From assembly GCA_046328115.1 (NCBI GenBank), contig JAXLXE010000002.1:913801-977800 (forward strand): a DNA stretch of 64,000 nt, given 5' to 3'. The notes beneath the pieces are model-generated. The model had not been told where the DNA came from. It saw only the letters and a list, made by a program, of their open reading frames with translations, and did not search any database. This document shows positions 52,010-60,505 of the stretch, in pieces. Made by a program: the position numbers and the translations under genes. Numbering within the stretch: the first letter of the stretch is position 1; every line of letters starts with the position of its first letter. This DNA comes from JAXLXE01 sp046328115. Lineage in GTDB: Bacteria > Chloroflexota > UBA6077 > JACCZL01.

Positions 52010-54024
52010 TGCCGCCGACCAGACGGAGCCACGAGAGGCCCTATCCGTACGATGCGCTGATCGCAGGCAACGGGGTCATGCTGGCAGATGTGCCGGAAGC
52101 CTGGGTAGAGAACAAGATCAACTACTTTGATCAGAGCGCGGTATCGACGGAGGTCGACCGCAGTTACGCGGTGTTCCCGCCTGAGGTCGAATCGCCGTAT
52201 GCGCTGACGCGTTTCAACGGCGGCATGGGCCAGTTCCAGCAAACGCTGGACGACCGCAGCAGAACGCACTACAGCCTGTTCTGCGACACGAGCGGGGACT
52301 ACCCAGTAGTCGGCCCGAACGTCAACAGCCAGCAGACGCTCAGCGCCGCGGTGACGCAGGCCATCGACTTCAACGGGATCGTCTACGCCGCGGCGGGGCG
52401 GTACCTGTACAAGCGTTCGAACGATACGGGCGCGGGCTGGACCGTCGTGCGAGACTTCGGCGTCGGATTCACCATCGGCAAGATGGCTGTGTACCAGGGT
52501 ACGCAGGCGACAGCGTTCCTGTTCATCCCGATCGGGACGAGCGGGAACTACTACGTCATGAGTACAGCCGAGGCGTTCACGCAGCACGCGAGCCAGGGGG
52601 GCTACGGCTTCGAGACGATCGGCGACGAGTTGTGGCTCTGGAACAAAGAGACGAATCAGTGGGTGATTCGGAAGTCCACGAATGGCGGAACCGCCGCGAC
52701 CTGGGGCGGCATCACGGTCATTGGGGATACGTCCTCGGCGATTACGTGGATGGTCTCGGTAGCGCTGAGACTGTTGCTCCCGAAAGAGAACGGGCTGTAC
52801 GCCGCGAGCACCGACGCGACGATCGTTGATCAGGAGCTGGCGCAGGAGATGCGCCCGATGGCGGCGTCGGACAACGGAGTGGGCGCCATCGCCTGGAACG
52901 ACACACTGGTGCTGCCGTACGGCGGGAATCTGTACCGCTACGACCCGCTCACGGGGTCGATGGATCAGATGGGCCCTGAATTGCTGCAGGCGCACGGGTC
53001 ACCAGTGGTCGGTCCAATCAAGGCGATTGCGGCTCAGCCCGGGATGTGCCTCTGGGGCGGGATGAACGGGTTTGATGGCAACGCGTATCTGTGCCGGTAC
53101 GGCTCATGGCGCGTCGTCGAGACCTCCAACGGCCCGGAACGGCGTTTTCAGGGCTCCTGGCACGGAGCGTTGTACCGATGGACGGGAAAAGTGCTGTCCG
53201 CGCTGTTCATCACGAACCTGATCACGAAGGGCGGGGTCAAGCAGCCACGGCTGTACGCGTTCATGACGGACGGGACAGTGTACTGGTGCTACCTGTCCAG
53301 GACGTTCAACGCCGCTGATGACCCGAACTACGAATTCAACACCAGCCTGACGGATACGAAGGTGGTGTACTTCCCGCGGTACACCGGCGGGTTCCCCGCC
53401 GAGTTCAAGCTGCTCAAGGCCATCTACGCTGGGGGGCGAAATCTCAGCTCTGGCGTCCGCGCCATCACGCCACGCTACAAGCTGCCCACAGACGGGGCCT
53501 GGACCTCGCTTGGCGCGGTCAACAGCGATCCTGGTGAGCGGCTACAGCCGAGCGGCAGCCCGAGCAGCCAGAGCTTTGATCTGTCCGTTGAATTGACCTG
53601 CACGAGCGCCGCCTCGTCGCCAGTGCTGACCGAATTCGTCACGTTCTCCAGTTTGCGCACGAACCCGGTCAAAGAGATCGTGGTTTCGGTCAAGGCCGAG
53701 GACAACCTGACGGACCGCAAGGGCACGGGGATTCGCCAGAGCTGGCAGGACATCAGGACCGCGATCGAGGAGGCGATGACCACCAACGGAGCGATCACTG
53801 TCACCACGCCAGCCGGCGAGGACGTGACGGTAACTGGCCTGCAGTTTGGGCATCGCAAGCTCATGCCGCGGGGGGATCGCAAGGGTGAGGGGCAGCAGTG
53901 GATCTCGACGTGCAGAATGGTGCAGACGAAGGTCACCAGAACGCGCGGCACCTGGTCTCGCGCGGCGGCGTATACCTGGGGAAACCTGGCGGCATTTACG
54001 TGGGCTGAGGTGGCCAACCTCTAA
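52009..54024 (+). CDS. Large tail protein, beta-propeller-like (tubular tail or tail hub)
   Basis: 671 residues dominated by repeated short strands with Gly/Trp/Tyr turns (AAGRYLYKRSNDTGAGWTVV, TIGDELWLWNKETNQW, LPYGGNLYRYDPLTGSMD), suggesting a beta-propeller core as in podovirus nozzle proteins (T7 gp12-like). C-terminal domain (about 480-671) is beta-sandwich-like. Follows the adaptor with 1 nt overlap and precedes the fibres. No tape-measure protein precedes it. Confidence 0.62.
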   Translation: MPPTRRSHERPYPYDALIAGNGVMLADVPEAWVENKINYFDQSAVSTEVDRSYAVFPPEVESPYALTRFNGGMGQFQQTLDDRSRTHYSLFCDTSGDYPVVGPNVNSQQTLSAAVTQAIDFNGIVYAAAGRYLYKRSNDTGAGWTVVRDFGVGFTIGKMAVYQGTQATAFLFIPIGTSGNYYVMSTAEAFTQHASQGGYGFETIGDELWLWNKETNQWVIRKSTNGGTAATWGGITVIGDTSSAITWMVSVALRLLLPKENGLYAASTDATIVDQELAQEMRPMAASDNGVGAIAWNDTLVLPYGGNLYRYDPLTGSMDQMGPELLQAHGSPVVGPIKAIAAQPGMCLWGGMNGFDGNAYLCRYGSWRVVETSNGPERRFQGSWHGALYRWTGKVLSALFITNLITKGGVKQPRLYAFMTDGTVYWCYLSRTFNAADDPNYEFNTSLTDTKVVYFPRYTGGFPAEFKLLKAIYAGGRNLSSGVRAITPRYKLPTDGAWTSLGAVNSDPGERLQPSGSPSSQSFDLSVELTCTSAASSPVLTEFVTFSSLRTNPVKEIVVSVKAEDNLTDRKGTGIRQSWQDIRTAIEEAMTTNGAITVTTPAGEDVTVTGLQFGHRKLMPRGDRKGEGQQWISTCRMVQTKVTRTRGTWSRAAAYTWGNLAAFTWAEVANL

Positions 54025-54707
54025 TGGCGACCACGACGACGAACCTGGGGTTACGCAAGCCGGCGACGTCCGACACCGTCAATGTCATTACGGACATCAG
54101 TGATAACGCCGATCTGATTGACGCGAAGTGGGCGATCACACCGCCTACGGCGATTGCGCCTGGGGACTCCGCGGCGGCTGGCTCCACGCTGGTGGTAGCT
54201 CGAGCAGATCACCGCCATTCCGCCAGCGGCTGGGGCAGCCCAGTTGCGGTTGGCGCCGCGCTGAGCGACGGTACAGCGACGACCTACGCGCGCTCTGACC
54301 ACGTGCACACGCTGTCCGCTAGCCTGGGCATCCCTACGGGGCTGGTTGCGATCTGGCCATCAGCCGCGGCTGCCCCGTCCGGCTGGGCGCTCTGGACGGA
54401 CTCGGCTGGACGGCTGCTAATCGGCGCGAACGGGACGTATGTGGTCACGACGACGGGCGGAGCCGACTCACACACGCACACGGTAGCCGGTCACACCCAC
54501 AACTTCAGCGGCACGTTCACGTCCGACCAGGCGAGCGGAGAGCAGCCGTTCATCACCGGCACGGCCACAGTGGTCTACCGGACCGATATCACCCACACCC
54601 ATCCCGTCACGATCCCGAGCACCGCGACCTCCTCCACGGGACTGACCTCCGACTCCGGGTCCAGCCTGCCGCCGTGGTACGCGACCAACTACATCCAGAA
54701 GAGCTGA
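54024..54707 (+). CDS. Tail fibre/collar protein with His-rich motifs
   Basis: 227 residues. N-terminal module TTTNLGLRKP...DNADLIDAKW is shared with the fibre at 54985; it carries VARADHRHS and ARSDHVHT repeats known from fibre shafts. The C-terminal part LVAIWPSAAAAPSGW ... GADSHTHTVAGHTHNF ... PPWYATNYIQK is a phage tail collar-type domain with His clusters that can chelate metal in the trimer. Receptor binding expected. TAATG overlap with the upstream gene. Confidence 0.78.
   Translation: MATTTTNLGLRKPATSDTVNVITDISDNADLIDAKWAITPPTAIAPGDSAAAGSTLVVARADHRHSASGWGSPVAVGAALSDGTATTYARSDHVHTLSASLGIPTGLVAIWPSAAAAPSGWALWTDSAGRLLIGANGTYVVTTTGGADSHTHTVAGHTHNFSGTFTSDQASGEQPFITGTATVVYRTDITHTHPVTIPSTATSSTGLTSDSGSSLPPWYATNYIQKS
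54105..54134 (+). repeat. Direct repeat copy 1 (30 bp) in fibre genes
   Basis: Identical over 30 bp to 55066-55095 (starts AACGCCGATCTGATTGACGC), in the same codon frame of both fibre genes. Confidence 0.95.
54190..54218 (+). repeat. Direct repeat copy 1 (29 bp) in fibre genes
   Basis: Identical over 29 bp to 55151-55179 (starts TGGTGGTAGCTCGAGCAGAT), encoding VVARADHRH in both fibres. Identity at synonymous positions points to recent duplication or gene conversion. Confidence 0.95.
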
Positions 54708-54710
54708 TCG

Positions 54711-55004
54711 ATGCTGAGAGAGAACAGGCGCACGACCGACGACTGGCTTAGGCACCTGGAGCGAGAGGGGAACGCGACGACGCGCACACTGGAGGAGCAG
54801 ACGCTGTACGAGCTGCTGCACCTGTGCGAGCTGCTGCGCGGTATTCGCGACCTTGCTCGCACGACCGCGCTTGCCACCCAGGCCAGCGACGCCCGCCAGA
54901 GCCGTTGGGAGGCAGCCTGCGCAACTGCTGAGGCGATCGGCTTTCCGCTAGACGCACGGCAACACACGCTAGGAGGAGCAGCCCGTGGCAACGACCACCA
55001 CTAA
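54711..55004 (+). CDS. Small helical phage protein between fibre genes
   Basis: 97 residues; charged helical N-terminus (DDWLRHLEREGNATTRTLEE) that may form a coiled coil. Overlaps the next fibre by 20 bp. Unrecognised; possibly a fibre assembly chaperone. Confidence 0.55.
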   Translation: MLRENRRTTDDWLRHLEREGNATTRTLEEQTLYELLHLCELLRGIRDLARTTALATQASDARQSRWEAACATAEAIGFPLDARQHTLGGAARGNDHH

Positions 55005-56526
55005 CCTGAGCCTCCGCAAGCCGGACCCGAGCGACACGGTGAATGTGACGCTCGACATCAGCAACAACGCCGATCTGATTGACGCGAAGTGGGCGGCGAG
55101 CTCGCCGACCACGCAGGCAATCGGAGATGCCGCAAGCGCAGGGGCAACGTTGGTGGTAGCTCGAGCAGATCACCGCCATGGAATGCCGAGCTTCGCCACG
55201 CCTGCCAGTGTCGGGGCAGCAATCTCCGCCGGCTCCGCTGCGACGATCGCGCGCTCTGACCACGTGCACGACCTGGCCAACGCATTTGGCTCGGTCGTCG
55301 GAGTCAGTTCCGCGAACGCTAACGGCTCCGCGGCCACTGCGGCGCGGTCTGACCACGTGCACGGATTCCAGGCGACGGCGTTTGGGGCCCCGGTATCGGT
55401 CTCCACGGCGATCGGCAATGGGGTGGGCACGGTGGCCGCGCGGAACGACCACGTCCATGATGTTGGGGCGAACGCGGTCACTACGGCAGCGCTCGCCGCG
55501 GGGGTGGTCACCAACGCCAAGATCAACGCCGAGGTGGTGGCTGACAACCTCGTCACGAACGGCTCATTCTTGATTGCCCAGGATGGCACGAGCACGTCAG
55601 CGCCTGCCGATGCCTCGTACGTGCAGGACCAGATGAAGGTGCTGGTAGAGGCCGCTGGAGCGGTCAACTGGAGCCAGGTGCAGGCCAACAACCGGTACCT
55701 ATGCCGCCTGGCGGTCACCGCGACGAACAACAACAAGTTTGGCATCGTCACACCGATCAGCACGCTCGACACCTACAACCGACGCGGCAAGACGGTTAGC
55801 CTGGCCGTTCGGCTAGCGGCCGGCGCGAGCATCACGCAAGCGCGGATCGCGCTGTTGGCGTGGGCGGGCACAGCAGACGCAATGACCTCCGACCCAATCA
55901 GCACCTGGAACGCCGCAGGCACCGAACCGACGCTGGTGGCGAACTACAGCTACGTCGGTGGTGCCTCGACGGCGATCGTGCCGACGACCACGCTGACCAC
56001 CTACAAGCTGGAAAATCTGACCGTGCCGACGACAGCCAACAACCTGGCTGTATTGGTCATCTGCGACGACAAGACCACGACCAACGGGGACAACTTCGAC
56101 ATCGAATTCATCAACCTGGTTGATGGCTCCACGGCTCGCGAGGTGTCGCAGATCGACGAGGCGAGCGAGATGGAGCGCTGCCAGTACTACTACCAGAAGC
56201 TGGTGGTCTCGCCTGGCGCGGGCCGGTTTGGGACGGGTGTCGCCTGGGCGACGACGAACAATACCGGGGTAATCACGATGGGGCGGACGATGCGCGCGAC
56301 CCCCTCAGGCTCAGTCTCGGCGGCGGGCGATTTCGGAATTCAGGAGGGTGGTCTCGCCGGTATTCAGTGTACGACGCTGACGTTGACCGTACTGTCTCGC
56401 TGGCCCTCGATCACCTGGGATGGGGGCATCGGGGCGGCGTCGTTCACGGTCGGCCGTGGGTCAAACCTCTACGCGTTCAACAACAACGCGTGGATCAAGC
56501 TCAATAGCCGGTTCATGGGGACGTAG
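54985..56526 (+). CDS. Tail fibre protein
   Basis: 513 residues. Starts TTTNLSLRKP...NNADLIDAKW like the 54024 gene, followed by four HxH-type shaft repeats (ARADHRHG, ARSDHVHD, ARSDHVHG, ARNDHVHD). Residues about 185-400 form a carbohydrate-binding-module-like beta-sandwich (NGSFLIAQDG ... YNRRGKTVSLAVRL ... FDIEFINLVDGSTAREV). The tip (about 400-513) differs from the first fibre. Preceded by GGAGG. Probable receptor-binding fibre. Confidence 0.8.
   Translation: MATTTTNLSLRKPDPSDTVNVTLDISNNADLIDAKWAASSPTTQAIGDAASAGATLVVARADHRHGMPSFATPASVGAAISAGSAATIARSDHVHDLANAFGSVVGVSSANANGSAATAARSDHVHGFQATAFGAPVSVSTAIGNGVGTVAARNDHVHDVGANAVTTAALAAGVVTNAKINAEVVADNLVTNGSFLIAQDGTSTSAPADASYVQDQMKVLVEAAGAVNWSQVQANNRYLCRLAVTATNNNKFGIVTPISTLDTYNRRGKTVSLAVRLAAGASITQARIALLAWAGTADAMTSDPISTWNAAGTEPTLVANYSYVGGASTAIVPTTTLTTYKLENLTVPTTANNLAVLVICDDKTTTNGDNFDIEFINLVDGSTAREVSQIDEASEMERCQYYYQKLVVSPGAGRFGTGVAWATTNNTGVITMGRTMRATPSGSVSAAGDFGIQEGGLAGIQCTTLTLTVLSRWPSITWDGGIGAASFTVGRGSNLYAFNNNAWIKLNSRFMGT
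55066..55095 (+). repeat. Direct repeat copy 2 (30 bp)
   Basis: Identical to 54105-54134. Confidence 0.95.
55151..55179 (+). repeat. Direct repeat copy 2 (29 bp)
   Basis: Identical to 54190-54218. Confidence 0.95.
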
Positions 56527-56853
56527 ATGGCGCGATACAGGCTGATCTCAGAGCACGGGCACGTCTTGCGGGACGACGGTTGGTCAATCCCCACCGATCC
56601 AGCAAATGCTGATTACCAGGGATACCTGGCCTGGGTCGCGCAAGGCGGCGTGCCCGATCCGTTCGTGCCGCCTGTCTACGCGGCTCCACCAGACGACAGT
56701 GTCCTGGTGGACGCATTCAACGAGGCCCTCTCGGCAGCGAACCCCAATGCGGTGGCGAAGGGTATGGCAAAGGTGATCCTGGCTATTCGGCCAGATTTGA
56801 CGAGCCACCCGTCCGTCAATGCCGCGCTCAAGGCGAAGGGGGTCATTCGGTGA
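56527..56853 (+). CDS. Small phage protein after fibre (possible fibre assembly factor)
   Basis: 108 residues: HGHVLRDDGWSIPTDPANAD and YLAWVAQGGVPDP resemble small fibre-proximal proteins of many phages, followed by a helical C-terminal half. ATG directly abuts the fibre stop. Function not established. Confidence 0.6.
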   Translation: MARYRLISEHGHVLRDDGWSIPTDPANADYQGYLAWVAQGGVPDPFVPPVYAAPPDDSVLVDAFNEALSAANPNAVAKGMAKVILAIRPDLTSHPSVNAALKAKGVIR

Positions 56854-56862
56854 GTCGTGGTC

Positions 56863-56872
56863 GGAAGGAGGT
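56863..56872 (+). promoter_or_regulatory. Perfect Shine-Dalgarno for holin
   Basis: GAAGGAGGTG, full complement to the anti-Shine-Dalgarno, 5 nt before the ATG at 56878: unusually strong, fitting a lysis-timing gene. Confidence 0.8.
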
Positions 56873-56877
56873 GATTC

Positions 56878-57081
56878 ATGCAGAGGCGTGATGTCGGTCA
56901 GGTTCTGGCCTACGTGGTTTTGGCGATCGGCCTGGCCGTCGACGGATGGACGACGATTGGCGCCGCGGTGGACTATGCGCCATCCAAGGGGCTGATGGTC
57001 GCGGTGGGGGTGGTCGGCGTAGTGGTCCAGGGATTGCAGGCGAGTTTGCCCGCGATCCGGCGCACCTGGTGGGAGGAGTGA
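56878..57081 (+). CDS. Holin-like membrane protein
   Basis: 67 residues with two TM helices (VLAYVVLAIGLAVDGWTTIG and GLMVAVGVVGVVVQGL) and a charged C-terminus. Directly precedes the TM/coiled-coil gene and lysin, the order of a lysis cassette. Expected to form inner-membrane lesions releasing the lysin. Confidence 0.72.
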   Translation: MQRRDVGQVLAYVVLAIGLAVDGWTTIGAAVDYAPSKGLMVAVGVVGVVVQGLQASLPAIRRTWWEE

Positions 57082-57323
57082 TGGCCTCTCCACTGCCAGG
57101 TTCCGAGGGATGGATAGGCCAGGCGCTCAAGCAGTTTGGACTGGCGGGAGCGCTCTCGCTCCTGATGTTCCTGGCCTACCGGGAACAGAGCGTCCGCATG
57201 CTGGAGGTGGTCCAAAACAACACGACGGCGATCGTTCAGCTCAACCAGACGGTCATGGAGTTGAGGCGGGAGAACGAACGGATGCACGGGATCAGAGACG
57301 CACCGGGCGCATTTGGGCGGTAG
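57081..57323 (+). CDS. TM plus coiled-coil lysis-cassette protein
   Basis: 80 residues: N-terminal TM (FGLAGALSLLMFLAY) then a short coiled coil (EVVQNNTTAIVQLNQTVMEL). ATG overlaps the holin TGA (TGATG). Resembles antiholin/XhlA-like or i-spanin-like proteins by topology. The same frame is open further upstream but overlaps the holin. Confidence 0.65.
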   Translation: MASPLPGSEGWIGQALKQFGLAGALSLLMFLAYREQSVRMLEVVQNNTTAIVQLNQTVMELRRENERMHGIRDAPGAFGR

Positions 57324-57337
57324 GGAGGGCTAAGACG

Positions 57338-59398
57338 ATGGGTTCACGAGCGATACATGAAATTGGCTACCATTGGGCTGGCATGGGCTGGCCCAACGGC
57401 CCGTCCGCAGACGGCGACCTCTATGAGCTGGCGAGCGATCTGCTGCTCATGTGCTCTCCCGAGGCGCGATCTCGGTTGGACGCCGCCCAGGGGCTGGGGC
57501 GAACGGTAATCTGGCGCGGCGTGCCGCTTGTTGGCAGGCGCCCAGCGGAACTGCAATGGGATGCGGCGGCGTGTGTGACGGAGGCGCTCAACCTCACCGA
57601 GGAGCAGCAAGGGCCGATCACTGACTACCAGCCGTGGTGTGAGCTAGAGCTGTCTGGTGAGGCGGGATCAGGTTGGGGCGACTTCGAGAACCTTGACCAG
57701 CGCTACGTTATGATCGGGAGACTGCACGCCGAGGCAGCGCCGTTGCTCCGCGCTGCACTACCGGGCGCACGGCTGCACTTCTCGCCGTTCACCCCGGATC
57801 ATGGCGCGCCGCAGTACGTGCACCTTTGGCGCGAGGCGGCAGATCTGTACGACGTCATCAGCATCCACGCCTACGGGACGACTGACCAGATCCGCCAGCA
57901 GTATGAGATCTATCGGGCGCTGTTCCCGCACAAGCCCATCGCCATTTCCGAGTGGCACAGCTACTGGCGCGATGAGAGCGGCGTGGTCCGCGAGGTGGGC
58001 GATGACCGAGAAACCTTGCAGTACCTGGCTGATCTGTCGGTGAGCGATCCGCTGTTCTTCGGAGCAACCTACTTCATCTGGCGATGGGACAACGGCTGGA
58101 CCAATGCCATGGCCGTGGAAGGGAACGACACGCGCCGCCACCTGTTCAGGCACCCCCCAACGCCGAGAGCATGGAGCGAGGCGCCCATCTACGACTTGCC
58201 AGCGCCGCGGGAAGAGGCGCCGATCTCGGAGGAGCCGCCTGCGCCGTTGCCCGAGGCACGCCCCGACTATCCGTCGATGGCGCGCGCGGCCGCGGCACGA
58301 CACGGAGTAGACCCTGACATCTTCGAACGTCAGATCCGCCAGGAGAGCGGATTCAACCCCGAGGCGGTGTCCTCCGCTGGTGCCCAGGGGATCGCGCAGA
58401 TCATCCCAAGATGGCATCCCGGGGTGGACCCGTTCGACCCCGTCGAAGCACTGGATTATGCCGCCAGGCTCGATCGGGCGCATCTGGACCGCTTTGGCGA
58501 CTGGCCGCGGGCACTCGCTGCCTACAATTGGGGACCAACGGCTACAGCACGCTGGGACGGCGATCCGAAGACGCTGCCCGGGGAGACCAAAGGCTACCTC
58601 GTCGCCATCCTAGGCAAGAACTGGCCAGCGCTGCTCAGTGTGCCGCCTGTCGAAACTCCTGGATCGATCGAGTACCGCCCCGAGCAAGCCGCTGAGCGAC
58701 AGGTCCAGTCCTGGACCTGTTCGGTTCGGACGGCCGCATGGTGCCTCAAGGCCATGGGGATCCGTCCCGATGACGACGGGCTCGCCGGCTCACTGCAGGA
58801 CTGGATGGCCGAACGCGGGCTAGTCTCTCCAGCCAATGGACTGGAGGATGGCCGTGGGTACGGACTGGCACGGACGCTGCGCGAGTGGATGGCGCCGCGA
58901 CCTGAGGCCGCGACTGTGGAGGTGCTCGAGCATTTGGCCTGGGAATGGCTCCACGAGCATGCTGGCCAAGGCCCGGTCGCACTGGGCGGGCACGGCTGGG
59001 GAGAATCTGGTCACTGGGTGGCCGTTCGCGGATGGAACGCAGACCGAAGCATCTTGCGGCTGGCGAATCCCGCGCCTGGTTACGCCGGCGTGTACGATGA
59101 GCTGACGGAAGATCAGTTCAATGCACTCGGGCCGTTCAGTGGGGTGTACGTCCGAGCGCTCTGGCCCACAGAAGGGCTGCCAGAGGCGCCAGGAGGCTTC
59201 CAGGGCGTCGAGAATGGCGAACTGGCATCTGAAGCCCTGCAAGCGGATAAAGACCGCCTGGTGAACGCCCTGGCGTACGCGCTGGACGATCTAGTGCCGC
59301 GGGCCGCGGCATCGAAGACCGCCGCGGAGCGAAAGGCCGTGCTGGCAGAGGCGCAGCGGGTTCGCCTGGAACAGCTAGGAGAGCAGCCGGCCGCGTAG
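57338..59398 (+). CDS. Three-domain endolysin-like protein (GH-A-like, SLT, papain-like)
   Basis: 686 residues from ATG 57338. Residues 1-260 resemble a clan GH-A glycosidase (WCELELSGEAGSGWGDF, DVISIHAYG, AISEWHSYW with E205 as likely nucleophile). Residues 308-430 are a lytic transglycosylase: RQIRQESGFNPEAVSSAGAQ (catalytic E336), GIAQIIPRWHPG and AAYNWGP. Residues about 450-600 are a papain/C39-like fold (SWTCSVRTAAWCL with C461; GESGHWVAVRGW with H559; N577). A helical C-terminal tail follows. No signal peptide; release would be by the holin. Could cut glycan, peptide and a further polysaccharide. Confidence 0.75.
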   Translation: MGSRAIHEIGYHWAGMGWPNGPSADGDLYELASDLLLMCSPEARSRLDAAQGLGRTVIWRGVPLVGRRPAELQWDAAACVTEALNLTEEQQGPITDYQPWCELELSGEAGSGWGDFENLDQRYVMIGRLHAEAAPLLRAALPGARLHFSPFTPDHGAPQYVHLWREAADLYDVISIHAYGTTDQIRQQYEIYRALFPHKPIAISEWHSYWRDESGVVREVGDDRETLQYLADLSVSDPLFFGATYFIWRWDNGWTNAMAVEGNDTRRHLFRHPPTPRAWSEAPIYDLPAPREEAPISEEPPAPLPEARPDYPSMARAAAARHGVDPDIFERQIRQESGFNPEAVSSAGAQGIAQIIPRWHPGVDPFDPVEALDYAARLDRAHLDRFGDWPRALAAYNWGPTATARWDGDPKTLPGETKGYLVAILGKNWPALLSVPPVETPGSIEYRPEQAAERQVQSWTCSVRTAAWCLKAMGIRPDDDGLAGSLQDWMAERGLVSPANGLEDGRGYGLARTLREWMAPRPEAATVEVLEHLAWEWLHEHAGQGPVALGGHGWGESGHWVAVRGWNADRSILRLANPAPGYAGVYDELTEDQFNALGPFSGVYVRALWPTEGLPEAPGGFQGVENGELASEALQADKDRLVNALAYALDDLVPRAAASKTAAERKAVLAEAQRVRLEQLGEQPAA

Positions 59399-59411
59399 AC
59401 AGCCGGCTGCT
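59382..59411. terminator. Bidirectional hairpin between late and early-side operons
   Basis: AGCAGCCGGC / GCCGGCTGCT, 10 bp with a 10 nt loop, covering the stop codons of both convergent genes. No T-run. Confidence 0.6.
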
Positions 59412-59652
59412 ACTCGATCAGAGAGGCCATCAGCCGTGCGAACGGCGTTGGGGCAAGGGTGCTGGCCGCGAGGCGGATCAGCGGATGCGTCGCCACGACG
59501 GCCTCACTCACAACGGGCGGGCAGGTGTCGCAGAGACCAAACGCCAGCGGGTTGGTGGACTGGGACTCCTGCCCGCGCTCGTCAATGATGCGCCGCGGGC
59601 CGATCAATCCTTGCACGTAGTTCCAACTGCCGCAGGCGGGACAGGCAGCCAC
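59410..59652 (-). CDS. Small zinc-ribbon phage protein
   Basis: 80 residues from GTG 59652, which shares its G with the previous TAG; an upstream in-frame ATG (59736) is less likely. CPAC near the N-terminus and CDTC about 40 residues later make a zinc ribbon. Last gene of the minus-strand operon. Confidence 0.6.
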   Translation of the reverse strand: MAACPACGSWNYVQGLIGPRRIIDERGQESQSTNPLAFGLCDTCPPVVSEAVVATHPLIRLAASTLAPTPFARLMASLIE

Positions 59653-60014
59653 TAGTTGCGCTCCACAGTGCCGACCACAGTGTACGGCGTGGTGGACGCC
59701 AGGAGATCCTGTTCTGGCCGCTGCCCCGTCTGGCACCCTGCTGTTCGTTTACAGACGCGTTCTGACCACGCTTCGATGTCCGTTAGCATCTGCTCGATGC
59801 GCTCTGGTGAGACAGTGAGCGACGAAAGGTTAGCGCTCACCTCGCCGCCGGGCTGCATGCGGTAGTGGCTGAACACGAACCAGTGCAGCCCCCGGTCCGA
59901 GAAGTATTCTGACGCGACGGAGAGGGTGCACGGCTGGCCCTGAGACGATCGAGCAGCATGGCCCAGCACCAGATGTAGGAGGCGCTGCGCGGCGGATGGC
60001 TGGCCTGTCTCCAT
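59652..60014 (-). CDS. Hypothetical phage protein
   Basis: 120 residues, not recognised. Mixed alpha/beta with YFSDRGLHWFVFSHYRM in the middle and two Cys (VCKRTAGC) late. ATG overlaps the preceding TGA (TGATG). Member of a tight minus-strand operon. Confidence 0.6.
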   Translation of the reverse strand: METGQPSAAQRLLHLVLGHAARSSQGQPCTLSVASEYFSDRGLHWFVFSHYRMQPGGEVSANLSSLTVSPERIEQMLTDIEAWSERVCKRTAGCQTGQRPEQDLLASTTPYTVVGTVERN

Positions 60015-60229
60015 CAGTCCTCCCGTTGGACCCGTGTTTTGGTGGTGAGCTCCGCAACCAGGGCGCCGGGCGCACCGCTGCTGTTGGGGCCCCAGTGGAA
60101 GGCAATGGAACCGGCCGTGTGGCCGTCTACCGCTCGGCTCCTGGCCAGGTGCAACGCGATCTCGGCCGCGCGCCCCTGTAGCACGTGCTTCTCGGTCTGG
60201 TCGTCCAGATTCACGAGCGCATAGCGCAC
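60014..60229 (-). CDS. Hypothetical phage protein
   Basis: 71 residues; GTG 60229 with AGGAGG 7 nt upstream. Short beta-strands around VNLDDQTEKHV and HTAGSIAFHW. No family recognised; operon member. Confidence 0.6.
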   Translation of the reverse strand: MRYALVNLDDQTEKHVLQGRAAEIALHLARSRAVDGHTAGSIAFHWGPNSSGAPGALVAELTTKTRVQRED

Positions 60230-60240
60230 TCAGCGCCCTC

Positions 60241-60480
60241 CTATCGACAGGTGCACGGAACCGAGCCCTTCGGGTGGTGGCACGGCTCCATCGGATCGCG
60301 AGCTCCGAATGACCCGGAGATCTTGTCTTCGATCAATGGAATGGACTGGATGGAGATCTCTGCCGAGACGCCAAGCCTACGGAGGCGCCTGAGCGCTTCT
60401 TCGGCCAGGTTGATCGCCTCACGAAGCTCAGGGAGCCCTTGGTCTGGCGGACGGTAGAGCGTGTGCTGGTTACTGGTCAT
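60241..60480 (-). CDS. Small hypothetical phage protein
   Basis: 79 residues from ATG 60480 (CGGAG 6 nt upstream; the longer frame to 60594 overlaps the next gene and is unlikely). Helical REAINLAEEALRRLRRLG; C-terminus has CHHPKGSVPCTC, a possible metal site. Function unknown. Confidence 0.58.
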   Translation of the reverse strand: MTSNQHTLYRPPDQGLPELREAINLAEEALRRLRRLGVSAEISIQSIPLIEDKISGSFGARDPMEPCHHPKGSVPCTCR

Positions 60481-60505
60481 GGTTGCTCCGTGTTCGATCG
60501 ACGTT

